64,000 nt of DNA from Tetradesmus obliquus (lineage: Eukaryota; Chlorophyta; Chlorophyceae; Sphaeropleales; Scenedesmaceae), in contig CP126195.1 in NCBI GenBank assembly GCA_030272155.1, positions 496,001 to 560,000 of the forward strand, in the 5' to 3' direction. Made by a program: the position numbers and the translations under genes. The notes beneath the pieces are model-generated. The model was not told the DNA's origin. It saw nothing but the letters and a program-made list of their open reading frames with translations, and made no database searches. Position 1 is the first letter of the stretch. The number at the start of each line of letters is the position of its first letter. Shown here in pieces: positions 31,892 to 42,989 of this stretch.

Positions 31892-34734
31892 ACATGACGA
31901 TGATGATGAAGAAGAAGAAGAAGAAGAAGAACGATGATGAAGGAGAGAGGCTTGTTACAGGAGAAGGCAAGCTATCACCCGAGAGTGAGTCACTCGCCCT
32001 ACTTTCAGCTCACATACCGTATGAACTCGATAGCAAGCCACAAGACGCCACCAAAGAACACTCCAGAGGCGTCTCGCAGCCCCTACCTCCCCATAAACGA
32101 ACATGTACATGCAGGGCAGCAAGTGCGAAATGCAGCACGAAAAGCAGCATGTGCTCCACGCACTAGGCACAAAGCGCACAGGGAAGGACAAGCATGGTCC
32201 AAACAGCAAGCGGGGTGCACAAAGGTGCTGCTCACCATAAATGTCTGGCATGATTGCATCAAGGCACTGCTGTACTCACCAGACTGCAGCAAGCAGGAGC
32301 ATGCATAACTGACGCGGCGTACGACTGACAGGCAAATCAAAGCAAACTAAGGCAAACTAAGGCAAACTAGGGCTCTGCTGCTTCTGCAATCCTTACTGCT
32401 GACAAGGACAGAAACATGCAGCACGGAGCAAAGAGCTGAGAAACCAGCGCTGCGACACCCACCACATGCAACATGTCCTTGACAGAAACTGGAAAATCGA
32501 CAACTGCTGACAGCACAACATGCAAAGGCAGGAAGGTCAACCAGAGCGGGGCACCAGTACAATGCGCAGCTGTGCTGGATCAGAGCACAGAAACGGGTGA
32601 TTGCCAGGCACCGCAACCCGCCAAGTAGCGGGCGCTGCCTCTGTCGCCACAAAATCAGCAAGCAACTCCCAAAACCTCAATACCGCTTGCTGTTGAGCCT
32701 CCTGTAACATCCGTGCTATTAGCTGTTGTCGCTGTTGTTGTTGATGCAGCTGCTGCTGCTGCCGGCGCTGCTCTACCAGCTGATTATGCTGTTGCTGCGC
32801 AGCAGTGAGAGCTGCAGGCTGCAGTGTATCAGTAATAAGCGCCTGGCCCGCCGGCAGCGGCGGTGGCTGCTGCACGGCCAGGGCGGGCGGCGGGATGCTC
32901 AACTTCTTAGCATGTCGTCTGCCAACATCCATGGCATTCAGAGCAGCTAGACAGACAACCTTCCAAACGCCCCTGTGGAGCTTGGTAGGGCCAGCTGGCG
33001 GCTGCATCAACCAGACATGCCGCATAGCAAGCGGCGGGCGGCCTGCAGCCCGCGTGCACCATGCAGCAGGCAATTCAGACAGCACACTGTCAATCACTGC
33101 TACCGCAACAGGGCACTCCCAAAAATGATGAACCCAACCAGGATCGGCAGCGCCACACATGCAAGTGTCACCTGACTTGTGCATACGCTGCGATGTCGGC
33201 AGGCCATCCATAATAAGCCGCCAATACAACTCTTTGAAATTATTATCCCAGCGCATCTTCCAAAGCATGCCCTGGTTAGCTGCCACCCACTTCAAGCCAA
33301 CAATCACTGCTGCTGGTGCAGCACCTGAGCCCAGCGCAGCCTGGACAAACCTAGTGCGCTTCTCACGGCGCTCAGCACGCAGCGGACCAAGCTGCAGTGA
33401 GGTGGCTTCACTAACAGACAATTTTGCAACAGGAACAGCCTTGCCTCGGACATTTTGCCAACCCAGCCGAGCCACCAACATGGCCTCAACTTGCTGTTCT
33501 GCTGCAGAAGGTATACATGGTGGGTCCGGCACAGCCGCAGGCGGCCAAGGCCGGTCTGCGGCAGGATGCTGCACAACAGGCAAAACAACCATAATCCATG
33601 CAACGGGCAGTTTATCAACCAGTCCTTGCAAATCCTCAGCCTCGTTGGCAGCATTGCTGTAGTTGGAGCCGTAAGGCAGCAACGGGTGCGGCAGCTGCTG
33701 CTGAACAACACGCTGAATGAGATACCATGCCTGAATAAGATCAGCCACAGTGCGAAGACGCGGCCTGCATTTGCCGCCACGACACTCATGCTCCCTGCGC
33801 CTAGCGGGCACCGGCAGGGACTGCAGCCCACCCGGCACAAACCCAAGCCCAGCTTGCAGGAAGGGGTTGGCAAACACCGGCGCCAAGCTGCACCAAGCCC
33901 CAGGCGCCAGCACTGGCGCGTCCTGCACAGCCTGCAACTGCTGTCGCAGCTGCTGCATGTCTGACAGCTGCTGCGGATGCGGCAGTGGCAGCACAGGGGA
34001 GGGCGAGGCTGGTGCCAGCGCCTTCACATCACAAACTTGGCCCAGTGCTTGAAGACCAGCAATCATGCGGCGCAGCGGTGGGGGAGGGAGGGACTGCTGG
34101 GGAAACGCCTGTGGCAGGTCCACAGGCGTTTGCGTGTCTGAGCTGCTGTCAAACAGGGCCAAGGGGCCCCACCACTTATGCTTGGAGCGCAACAGCGCCC
34201 GACCAATGCGGATCCAGGGCAGCTCAGTGTCAGGCGGTGCAGTAGCAAACTGCGCGCCCCACCAAGCATGCCGTGCACGTATGTGTTCAAGCCATGGCAA
34301 AGCACCAAAACCCCCTTCAGCTGGCCTGCCCGCCAGCAGGCGAGCAGCTACACCCGTAAAACGCCGTTCGGTTGACGCAGGCGCCAACCCTCTATCCACT
34401 AACTTCCCAACTGACGCAACAAGGTGCTGCCTGTCAACATCTGCCGGTACATCAGAGAATTCAGCTGCATACAACAGGGTGCTGACACCGTACGCTGCGC
34501 TACCCATGCCTCTGCCAAATACAGACAGCTGTGGAGTGTGCGCCAGCCGCGCGAGCGCGGCATCCACTGCAGCCAGCTTCTGACTCCAGTCCACAGGGGA
34601 GTCAGAGCCCACACACACACCAAGCACATTGGCCTGCAACACAGGACAGAAGGGCAGCACACCAGCTCCATGCTGCTGCGAGAGAGCTGCGTGCTGCTGC
34701 CGTGCAGCAGCACCCAGCAACAGTAACTTTGATG
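31892..34734 (-). mobile_element. 5'-truncated LINE (L1-like), inserted in the propeller pseudogene
   Basis: The insert is 2843 bp on the minus strand. It is bounded by a perfect 16-bp target-site duplication (AAGGATACTGCGGTTG at 31876-31891 and 34735-34750). It has one long frame and a 3' UTR of about 640 bases. The 3' end, next to the left duplication, is a GAA/GAT triplet run (CTT/ATC in element sense) and not poly-A. The reverse transcriptase is absent, as expected from 5' truncation on insertion. The identical duplication suggests a fairly recent event. Confidence 0.92.
32537..34720 (-). CDS. C-terminal part of LINE ORF2 with zf-RVT zinc finger
   Basis: The 727-aa frame starts right after the truncation point. 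The first 90 residues look like the segment that follows the reverse transcriptase in plant and algal L1 elements (NVLGVCVGSD, DWSQKL, FGRGMGSAAYGVSTLLYAAE). A zf-RVT domain lies at about residues 500-550: LYWRLIMDGLPTSQRM, then CMCG and WVHHFWECP with the Cys and His ligands. The end is poly-Q rich. There is no RNase H or endonuclease here, unlike the LINE at the left edge. The protein is not expected to function. Confidence 0.85.
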   Translation of the reverse strand: MLGAAARQQHAALSQQHGAGVLPFCPVLQANVLGVCVGSDSPVDWSQKLAAVDAALARLAHTPQLSVFGRGMGSAAYGVSTLLYAAEFSDVPADVDRQHLVASVGKLVDRGLAPASTERRFTGVAARLLAGRPAEGGFGALPWLEHIRARHAWWGAQFATAPPDTELPWIRIGRALLRSKHKWWGPLALFDSSSDTQTPVDLPQAFPQQSLPPPPLRRMIAGLQALGQVCDVKALAPASPSPVLPLPHPQQLSDMQQLRQQLQAVQDAPVLAPGAWCSLAPVFANPFLQAGLGFVPGGLQSLPVPARRREHECRGGKCRPRLRTVADLIQAWYLIQRVVQQQLPHPLLPYGSNYSNAANEAEDLQGLVDKLPVAWIMVVLPVVQHPAADRPWPPAAVPDPPCIPSAAEQQVEAMLVARLGWQNVRGKAVPVAKLSVSEATSLQLGPLRAERREKRTRFVQAALGSGAAPAAVIVGLKWVAANQGMLWKMRWDNNFKELYWRLIMDGLPTSQRMHKSGDTCMCGAADPGWVHHFWECPVAVAVIDSVLSELPAAWCTRAAGRPPLAMRHVWLMQPPAGPTKLHRGVWKVVCLAALNAMDVGRRHAKKLSIPPPALAVQQPPPLPAGQALITDTLQPAALTAAQQQHNQLVEQRRQQQQLHQQQQRQQLIARMLQEAQQQAVLRFWELLADFVATEAAPATWRVAVPGNHPFLCSDPAQLRIVLVPRSG

Positions 34735-34750
34735 AAGGATACTGCGGTTG
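34735..34750 (+). repeat. Right target-site duplication of the LINE
   Basis: Exact 16-bp copy of 31876-31891. The propeller exon resumes directly after it. Confidence 0.95.
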
Positions 34751-34828
34751 CGGTGGGTGATGCTGGCACTGTTGTGTGGTGGAACGGAGTGGCTTGGAAG
34801 CCTATGCAGGCGCTGCAATAAAAAGGTT

Positions 34829-34898
34829 GGTTGGGTAGTTTAGTGGTAGAACACCGGCATGGTATGCTGGAGACCAGGTTCGAATCCTGATCCAACCG
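34829..34898 (+). tRNA. tRNA-like SINE head, anticodon GGT (Thr-like), probably not a working tRNA
   Basis: The acceptor stem GGTTGGG pairs with TCCAACC (one G-U). The D arm matches the A box (GTTTAGTGGTAGAAC). The anticodon stem CCGGC/GCTGG encloses ATGGTAT with T33 and anticodon GGT. The T loop is TTCGAAT (B box GGTTCGAATCC). The variable loop is one base short, or else the first T-stem pair is a C-A mismatch, and the context is a SINE. It may still carry an RNA polymerase III promoter. Confidence 0.65.
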
Positions 34899-35118
34899 CC
34901 CGTGGCTGGGCCTAAAAAGCTTGCGACTATGGCCCGTGGCTGGGGATAAAAAGCAACTGGAATTGACGGACTTGCGCGGATGGTTTCTATCGCCCAAACA
35001 ACGAAGGAAAGACTGGGTACAATTACTACTACCCCCCATGAGCGGATTAGCGGCTCGCTGGGCTAGTGCCTGGGGGCGGGTTCAGTCCCGAAAGTGTATT
35101 GTATTGTATTGTATTATA
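34829..35118 (+). mobile_element. tRNA-derived SINE
   Basis: It begins with a tRNA-like head (34829-34898), continues with an unrelated body that contains a repeated CCGTGGCTGGG...TAAAAAGC motif, and ends in four TGTAT units. It splits the propeller pseudogene between GCGCTGC and CCAGCAGGTATG. No convincing target-site duplication is visible (only a short ATAAA match). Boundaries are good to a few bases. Confidence 0.75.
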
Positions 35119-35165
35119 AAGCTAGAAGCCAGCAGGTATGGCCTGCAGGCGGTGGCGCTTGAGGT

Positions 35166-37096
35166 GACGAAGCTAGAGAGTTTTTGGTGGCGTTGGTGAG
35201 GGCGCAGGTGGCTGCACTTACAAGTGTAAGGGCCCCGACCGGCAAACTTTGCTCTGAGCTATTCTCAAGTCGAAGCGCACAAGTGGCAACGTTGTCTGCT
35301 GATAACATTACATTACACTACAAGCTCCACTCAAACAAGGAGATGATAAAGTGTGCGGCAAGGATAATTACATGTGGTACTGAACAGTACCTGCTCCAAG
35401 AAAGGAGGCGCCTACGCCTCCACACACCAGCAACACAGCAGCTACGATTGCTACCCACTGGGTCCCTCCTGGCGGTAGGGATACTAACTTCTAACAACAC
35501 CCCTTCGCTAAAATCCCGCAGTAAAGCAGGAGGTGCCCAATGATCATATGGCAAAACATGCGCACATGCTTTTCCCAGCTTGCAAGTGAAGGGCCTCTAT
35601 GCCATGCAGCACGGCATGGAGCGGCTTGGCAGCCAGCAGCAAATGCACAGCTTCAAACTGCAGCACCTGCTGCCAAAATCCAATTACGAAGTCCAGCATT
35701 TGATGCGCTTTGTCTACTTGGATCACAGGCGACGAGCGCGCCCAGCTGCGTATGCTGAGATGTGCACGCTGCTGTAACAAACACCGTGACGTATGTTGCA
35801 TGCCCGGGGCCATCATGTGCATGCTCCACTGCTCACGCTCTTCTGCAGATGCTTGCGATGCACAGATCAGCAAGCGCCAGCCAAGCAGCCGCATCAGCTA
35901 ATGCGGCTGCTCTGCCTGACCAGGCAGCAGCCGCCACGCAACCACAGCGCCAACCCATCAGCAGCCACCATATGCACACCACCAGCACGCTGCCTTTCCC
36001 TGTGATCACGATGTAGCAACCAGTGCATGCAGTTGTCCAACATTCTAGGCAGCACTTGCATGCGTACGTGAGCTGTAGCCAACATGTACTCGCCTGCTAG
36101 CTTGCATGACATGAGCGCGGCTGCTGCACTCTATGATGCACCAAATGCTCCTGCTGCTGCTAAACAGCAGCACCCTGTGGATCTGCTGTGCAGGAAGAAC
36201 AGGGCTGCGCGCCTCAATGCCTTCATGCATGCATGCAGCAACAGAGCGCAGTTGCATCTCAATTGATGCAAATGGCCTAGCACACGGCAGCGCGCAGCAG
36301 TCGCACTGCTGCATTGCCAAGTGATAGCCGTTGCAGCTGCAGAACTGTGAAGACGCGCTAAGAGCTGGGCATGATGCACACCCATGCACCATGCTCGTGT
36401 CCGCCTATGCGGATGCTGGTTATGTGGATGCTGCCAAAGAGCAACCGCACCGCATTCACTATCCCAAACAATTGGCATGCACAGAACGCGCAGGAAGACA
36501 CAGCATATCACATCTATACAAACTCGCGCTGTACACTACCCCAGACAGCGGCAACGCGCCATCCCATGCACTACGATGCAGGGGCAGCCACAACCTAATC
36601 GGCTGCAGCAACGCGCATTGCCTGGTGAGGCACAACACCTGACAGCCCCACGGCGTCCTCAAAGCACCTGCTCACGAGACAGTGCAGGCTCCGAGTCAAG
36701 GCGCACTACAGTAATTATACAGTACGTATCAGAAAACGTGCCGTGGCCTAAAAAAGAGCCACAACATCCGCACAATGCGCGCTAGCTGCACACATGCTGC
36801 CCAGTAATGCCTCAAGGCGCTCTGCGCTGCATGCAGCAGCACTAGGTGTATAGTCAACATACGTCCTGCGCCACCAGCCACTCGCCAGACGACCACCGAC
36901 AGACTTCCACTGCCCTTCTGCCTTGGTGTCTTCAAATCAGCCGACTGCAACACCCCCACCGCGCCCACACTGTACATAACTTCGGCCAATGAGAAATATG
37001 TATAAGCTGCACCGCTAGTACATGTGCAGCTGTAGCCATGGCCCCTCACACACACTGTTTCTCAACCCACACGCCAGCAACAGCTGGCCCATACAC
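35166..37096. other. Spacer, no clear gene
   Basis: A 65-codon plus frame at 35580-35777 (ending LMRFVYLDHRRRARPAAYAEM) is the only one with non-repetitive composition, but it has no recognised domain. The rest looks non-coding and includes the 3' UTR of the LisH gene on the minus strand at the right. Confidence 0.35.
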
Positions 37097-40000
37097 TCAC
37101 GCACTGAACCCGCAGGGAGAGATGCAGCCTGCGCCACCAACCAGCGTCATGTCTGCTGCTGCATCCAGATCACCGCTGATGGACCGCAGGTAGCCTTCAC
37201 TATCCAAGCTCACTGGCAGGCTCATGGCAGCAGACAGCCCTGGCAAGCTTGGTGGGCTGCACAGCCCAAAGCCCGCCATGCCAGGAATATCCAGCCCACC
37301 ATACGCAATAGCTTCCGGCATGGCTGTGCTGGCCATCGCGGCAGCAGCTGCTGCTGTGCTCATCTCAGCGCTGATGCCGCCGCTGCTGCTGCACGTGACA
37401 GGGCCCAGGCCCATGCGCGCAGCAAGTGAAGCGCTGAAGCTGCTTGCGCCGCTGCTGCCGCTCCCGCCTGCTGCTGCTGCGGAAACAGGCGGCGGCGCCA
37501 GCATCGATGAAGGCACCTGCAGCGGCGGCGGCAGCACCAGGCCACTGCGCGGCCCCACTGCAGCACTTGCGTCTGCTGCTGCTGCAGCCGCCGCAGCAGC
37601 ATGGCTAGTGAACCGCCTGCTGCTGCGTGTGCCGCCGCAGCCGCTGCTGGTAGCGCCGCTGCTGCTGCTGCTCCTGCTGCTGCGGTGGCCGGGGAGGCTG
37701 GCGCTGGCCGGTGGGTTGCTGTAGGGTGTGCGCTGGCTGCGGTTTTTGAAGAAGGTGGAGATGGTGGCCTTGTCTATGCCGTAGTGCTCCAGCAGGAACT
37801 CGCGCGTGGTTTGATTCACGTTGCGGCTGCTCCAGCCAATGTCTGTGCAGCCCACCAGCGCATACATGACCTCCTCCTGCGGCACAGGGCAGGAAGAGCA
37901 CACATATACAGTCAAGAGAAGTCTAGAACTGACCACAACTCATAATGACCTCCTCCTGCGGCGATGAAAGATAGAGACAGCAGCACACATACAGTCATGT
38001 CAAAATTGCCTGAGCAAGACCACAGCGCATACATGAACTCCTCCTGTGGCACAGGGCAAGCAGGGATAACCAGCAGCACACAAACAGTCGATCAATAGTG
38101 CAACTGTGATTTGATGCAGTAGTGGACGGCGCACGTCCGCACAGCTGCAGCGCTGCCGACAGCACTTGCAGGCACCACACTACATGCACGATCAATGCAT
38201 CACAGTCGCCACCAGCCACAGCCAGCAGCAGCATATACACCCACCTGGATGTCATTGGCATTAAGCCTCTCCGACTTCTTCTGCGACTTGGCTGCCTTGG
38301 GCCGCACCGGGTAGCGGAAGCTGAGGTACTTGCCTGGCTGGTCACAGGCAGGCACGCCCCGCAGCACAGACACAAAGCCAGCCTGAAGGGGCAGCAGGAG
38401 ATGGCGGTGAGGCAATGCACCAAACGATGCGGCGCTGTCAGCGCATTGATGGTGTAGGTGCACATTTCAGGAGAAAAGCATGTCTGCAGCAGCAAGAGAA
38501 TGACGAAATGCATGTGCATTGCCCTTGCGCATACCCAAGCAGCTGCTGTTGCTTGTATGGTTGTGCATCAGCGACTGCTCTGCAGGACCAAGAAACTGCG
38601 TGCAACAGCAGCGCTCAATCCCCCAGGTCCCAACACCTAATGCACATCGACAGCACTCGCCTGATCCAGGGGCTCCAGGGTGCCCAGGCGCATGGTGCTG
38701 CCCTGGCTGTGCTTCATGCCCAGGCTGCTGCGGTTCTGCCACCGCAGGCTCAGCGGCACCTGCCTCTCCCTTGGAGGCTGCAGATCCGCTTTCTCATCCA
38801 GCTGCTGCTGCTGCTGCTGCTGCTGCATCCCCAGCTGCTGCTGCTGCTCCTGCAGCGTGAGCCGCTGCTGCATGCCGACTGCCTGCGGGCTATGCCTGCC
38901 AGCAGCGGCTGCTGCAGCAGCTGCGGCAGCCACTGCAGCATCCAGCTGCATGCTGCTGTCCATTGGGGCTGGCATTGCAGCTGATGCAGGCAATGGTAGC
39001 ACACATGATGCCTGCGAGGCAATGTTTGGAGTGTGCACTAGCAGCTGCGGTGCTGCAGCAATGCCTGTCTGCTGCGGTGCCTGCGGCTGCTGCTGCATCT
39101 GTTGCTGTTGCATCTGTTGCTGCTGCCCTGAGTCTGCCTGCTGTTGAGGCTGCTGCATCTGCATCTGCTGCTGCTGCTGTGGCTGCTGCTGCATCTGCAT
39201 CTGCTGTGAGCTTGCCGCCGCTGCTGCTGCAGCCACCTGCTGCATATGCAGAGCATGCATTTCCTGCAACGCTGCCTGCTGTAGTTGCTGGCCAGGCATC
39301 TGCTGCTGCATCTGCATTCAGCAGCAGGTGTGGCACAATGAGTACCAGGCAGCAACGTACAGGGGAAGCTGCACACGAATCATGCAAAGCAGAGCATGCC
39401 AACATGGCATGCCTGATCCCTGGGTGCAACACAGGCATGCATTCGCCACAAGAGACCGCTGGCAGGCCTGCTCTGTTGAAATTGCAAGTTCACACACTGT
39501 GAAACTTGCAAGCTCTGAAACCCACGCCTTTGCAATTGCAGACATGCAGCAGCAGCAGCAGGACGTCCCCGTCGCACCTGGTAAGCCAGGGGTGGCTGGA
39601 AGTTGCGCCGTATGAGCTTGGGATACCTCCCAAACTTGGAGTGGTAGTAGTCGACAAACTCTTGTACTATCGTCATCAAGTCAATGTTGTCAGCAGCATC
39701 CACCTGCCATGCAGCAGAGCATACAAAGCAGCATAGCCTCAAGAAGTGCGAAACAATCAGCTGTGCTACTGCCTGCTTGCAGGAACAGTGTGCCGTGATT
39801 TGCTGCCAGCTGCTGTGTGTGCACAGTAGCTCTCCACGTGAGGGCTATCACAAGATAGAAAACACAACACACATGTTGCGTTCTGCTGCTGTGCCATGCC
39901 GTTGGTATTGCTGTGCCTGCAGCTAAGACTCCAACACCAGTGCAGCAGCAGCCCTTGAAGCAGCAGCTGATCTGTCCCACCTGGTCCAGTGTCATAGAGG

Positions 40001-40163
40001 CCTCTGCACACAGCGACTGGTAGGTGACCAGAAAGCCATAATCTGCCAGAAACCGCATCACGAGCACCAGAATGTCGCGCTTGCGCTCGTTGCATTTGTC
40101 TTCCTCTGTCATAGTGTCTGGAGGGCTCATGCTGAGCGCAGAGTTCAGTACGCCAGCAGCCAT
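37097..40163 (-). CDS. LisH-domain protein with KATNAL2-like N-terminus, 5 exons, 625 aa
   Basis: Exons on the minus strand are 40163-39981, 39703-39578, 39311-38661, 38382-38245 and 37876-37097; phases agree (1878 nt). Exon 1 gives a LisH helix pair (RDILVLVMRFLADYGFLVTY) and exon 2 DAADNIDLMTIVQEFVDYYH and KFGRYPKLIRR. Both closely follow the start of katanin p60-like 2 (KATNAL2). The AAA ATPase domain of katanin is not present: instead there is a Q/M-rich exon, a short conserved block (AGFVSVLRGVPACD, NDIQEEVMYALVGC, HYGIDKATISTFFKNRSQRT) and an A/S/G-rich tail. A microtubule or centrosome link is inferred from the N-terminus only. The exon 3 donor is GCGAGT, a second GC-AG intron in the window. 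Confidence 0.75.
37938..38050 (-). repeat. Echoes of LisH-gene exon 5 start
   Basis: Copies of the EEVMYAL region with the CCGCAG-type acceptor lie at about 37938-37962 and 38027-38050, upstream in gene sense of the real start (37876). The surrounding intron sequence (GCACACAT...CAGTCA) is copied with them, so the unit is exon start plus intron. Confidence 0.75.
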
Positions 40164-41483
40164 GTGTCCAAAAGCGTGGTTGATTAATATATTATCAAGA
40201 TTTAGACGAGCAGACAACACGTGGGGGTGAAACAAGCGATGGTGTTGGCACGTAGTGTGGCGTGAGGCTGCTGCGCACAGGCGTTTCAACACAACATTAC
40301 TTGCATGCTACACGTTGCTGTAAACACGTTGGCAGAGGGTGAACACGCCCACTTCTGCAAGATATCTTTCAAACAAGTGACATGACACTCCGTTGACAAG
40401 CCTGGTTGACGACAAAATTTGATATGCTTCACTGCTATAAATTCAACTGAAAACGAAGCACTTGCAACCATGGCTGCCGGGCGCGGGAACGCTGTGTGAC
40501 CTGTGTTCGCAGTCGCACTCAGGCCGTGCAATGCAACGAAACTTGTAGAGTCACATTTTGACAGCATATAACACTTGTCAGAGCCGATGCAGTGACTGCA
40601 GTAGTGCCCTGTTGCTCAGCAGTGCTGCTCAAGCACAACATGCTGCCACAACTGCCAGGCAGGTGCATCAAGGACTGAGCAGCAGTCTGCTTCACAGACG
40701 CCATAAAGGCGCCTTGAGAGCTGTTACCAGCATGCACAAGCTTTACATGAAAGCAATCATGTAGCGGCCGCGACTGAACGGTGCAGTATCTGTTTCAAGC
40801 AGGCAATGCCTGCATGGTCTTCACTGCCTTGACATCATGCTAGGAACCCCCAGCACAAGCTTTTAATCGCCAACTTTTGGCCCAGCAAGGATGCCCAGCA
40901 TGATGCGTTTGTCAAACAGGCAAGCCAAGTTGCCGGGGGCATGTGCCACACGTCCCGACTGCAGTGAGTCATTGTATCTGCCACACACATATTTGTACCT
41001 CCTGTGGCAGAGCAACATCTGCTCAGCATGCTGTATAAGCCTCGAACCATTTAAATACCATGAAGGATGCCGAACACGCATCCGATCTGAGTCAGCAGTG
41101 TTGACTGTACCATGCTGCTAGCACGGTGCACTGCAGCATGATGCTGTGCTGACGGGACACAAAACCAATCCACCCTGTCAGTGCACCAATGCGTTCTGTC
41201 CGTCCTGTCAGACCAACTTTCAAGCAGAGCAGCATCGACAGAAAGGTCGCTGCTGATAGATACATGCAGCCCATCAGGCAAAGCTGCAAGCGGGCCCACG
41301 GATGCTGGCTGCCTTGCCATTTGCGCCTTGCTCACACTATCAAAGTCACATGGCATGTTGACTGATCACCAGTCGGAGGTTACGCACCCCCTCCCCCATG
41401 CCTCGCACCGCAATGCCCACTGCCTATGTAGCAAGCCAAACACATGCTCATCAGCACACGAGCACACCTGCCAACGCAGCAGG
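40164..41483. promoter_or_regulatory. Spacer: LisH-gene promoter and ArfGAP 3' UTR
   Basis: Both flanking genes run on the minus strand. No exon or clear repeat was recognised. A TGTAA on the minus strand at about 40743 is too far from the ArfGAP stop to call with confidence. Confidence 0.4.
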
Positions 41484-42989
41484 TCAGATCAGCGTGCTGC
41501 CCGTGCCGCTGCCCACCAAGCCATTGCTCAGCCCAGCCGCGCTGCCACCAGACGGCACCACTGGCATCATCACCGACATGGGGTGGTGTGTGAAGCCACT
41601 GCTGCCACTCGCCACGCCAAACTGCTGCTGCTGCTGCACAGGCGGCCGAGGCGGCTGCTGCGGGCCTGGCCTGGGCACTCCTGCCACACCAGCCGGCATG
41701 AAGCCATACTGGGGCTGGCCCACAGCCCCAATGGCCGCAACAGGCGCCGCCAGCGGCTTCTGCTGCATGGGTGCATCGTACAGCTTCAGTATGTCCTCTG
41801 CTGTCTTCTTGGGCGTTGCTGCTCCGCTGCCGCTGTTGCTGCGGCTGTGCTGTTGCTGCCCAGTGCTGCTGCCTGCAGACGCCGCCGGGCCGAGCGCTGC
41901 TGCTGGTGCGTTGGTGCTGACAGCCATGGTCTGGATGCTGCTGATCAGGTCGTGCGACCCTAGGCTGGCAAAAGGGTCTGCTGCACCTGCAGCTGCTGCT
42001 GGTGGCGTTGCAGACTCCTGCTGCTGCTGCTGCACCTGCTGTGTTGACGCAGCAGAGAAGGGGTCTGCTGGTGCTGCTGCCGCTGCCTGCACTGGCTGCA
42101 TTGCCGGACCCGACACGCTGCTGAACGATGCCGAAAAGGGGTCCGCAGCTGCTGCCACCGTTGACGACACTGATCCTGACACAGACGAGGGCACAGCGCT
42201 GACACTGGGCGCTGATGCAAAGTCGTGCCAGTCATCATGATCCAGCAGGTTGAGCGGTCCTGCGGCTGCTGCTGCTGCTGGTGCGGCTGCTGCTGCTGTT
42301 GGCTGTGGTGCAGGGCTGTTGCTAGCGCTGCCGGCGAGGAGGTCAAAGGGATCAACTGAAGCTGCTGCAGCTGCTATAGCTGGGCTTGCGTTGCGACTGC
42401 TGTTGCTCGGCGGCGGGTGCAGCGACAGCAGGTCTGCTGCTGCTGGTGCTGCCTGGGCACTGCTAGAAGCTGGCGGACGCGTAGCTGTGCGTGCTGCTGC
42501 TGCGTCTGCCTGCTGCTGCTCCGGTGCTGGCGCCTGCTGCTGTGGCACATACGGGTGCCCTACATAGTTGTTTATGTCCGGTGGCGGCGCATCGCTGGCT
42601 GCATAGCGCCTGTCATTGTACTTGGCACGTATGAATGAGGCCAGCTCTGGGTTGGGCTGCCCTCCAGGTGGCCTTTTGAAGTGGTCTGGCAGCTGTGCTT
42701 CCCAGTACAGGTTTGCCTTGCTGTTGCCCATGGCCCGCACAAACTCCACCTGCCGCGGCAGCCACGTGTCTAAGTTGCATGAACGCACTTGCGAGATGTG
42801 CACGCCCAGAGAGCGATGGATGCCACTGCAGGTCAAGCAGACGAACACGCCCAGGTTGACGCTGGCCCAGGTCGGGTTGCGTGTGCCACAGTCTGCGCAC
42901 GTCCTGTTCCCATCCTGCTTCAGCACAGCAGCAAGAATGCGTCTGTGCCGCTCGTTCTGCTCAAGACTGACGTCTCTCTTGCTGTTCAT
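41484..42989 (-). CDS. ArfGAP domain protein (AGD5/SMAP-like), single exon, 501 aa
   Basis: The ArfGAP domain occupies about residues 10-130. It has the zinc finger CADC...CLTC (C-x2-C-x16-C-x2-C), followed by [12 protein letters not shown] with the arginine used as catalytic finger, and a typical end [14 protein letters not shown]. Such proteins stimulate GTP hydrolysis by Arf GTPases in vesicle traffic at the Golgi and endosomes. The remaining 370 residues are A/Q/P/S-rich with DPF-like motifs ([20 protein letters not shown]) typical of clathrin-adaptor binding tails. A single exon is unusual among its neighbours. The ATG at 42989 is the first in frame. Confidence 0.95.
   Translation of the reverse strand: MNSKRDVSLEQNERHRRILAAVLKQDGNRTCADCGTRNPTWASVNLGVFVCLTCSGIHRSLGVHISQVRSCNLDTWLPRQVEFVRAMGNSKANLYWEAQLPDHFKRPPGGQPNPELASFIRAKYNDRRYAASDAPPPDINNYVGHPYVPQQQAPAPEQQQADAAAARTATRPPASSSAQAAPAAADLLSLHPPPSNSSRNASPAIAAAAASVDPFDLLAGSASNSPAPQPTAAAAAPAAAAAAGPLNLLDHDDWHDFASAPSVSAVPSSVSGSVSSTVAAAADPFSASFSSVSGPAMQPVQAAAAAPADPFSAASTQQVQQQQQESATPPAAAAGAADPFASLGSHDLISSIQTMAVSTNAPAAALGPAASAGSSTGQQQHSRSNSGSGAATPKKTAEDILKLYDAPMQQKPLAAPVAAIGAVGQPQYGFMPAGVAGVPRPGPQQPPRPPVQQQQQFGVASGSSGFTHHPMSVMMPVVPSGGSAAGLSNGLVGSGTGSTLI

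Larger units (their letters stand above)
31815..35165 (+). pseudogene. Decayed partial copy of the propeller gene's last exon, interrupted by two retroelements
   Basis: Three separated pieces align in order with 29520-29705 of the propeller gene: 31815-31891, 34735-34820 and about 35122-35165. By hand count the middle piece matches at about 89 percent over 82 bases. The first gap is a LINE with target-site duplication; the second is a tRNA-derived SINE. Only the end of the last exon was found, and the reading frame is not maintained, so it is a pseudogene fragment. It lies in the same orientation as the parent, which suggests tandem duplication. Confidence 0.85.

Noticed and set aside
34829-34898. 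Functional tRNA-Thr gene
   Set aside because: Variable loop too short or T stem mismatched, inserted in a pseudogene with a SINE body and tail; treated as a SINE head.
35580-35777. Small plus-strand frame ending in a charged helix-like segment
   Set aside because: Only 65 codons, no domain, no exon context; mentioned in the spacer entry but not called a gene.
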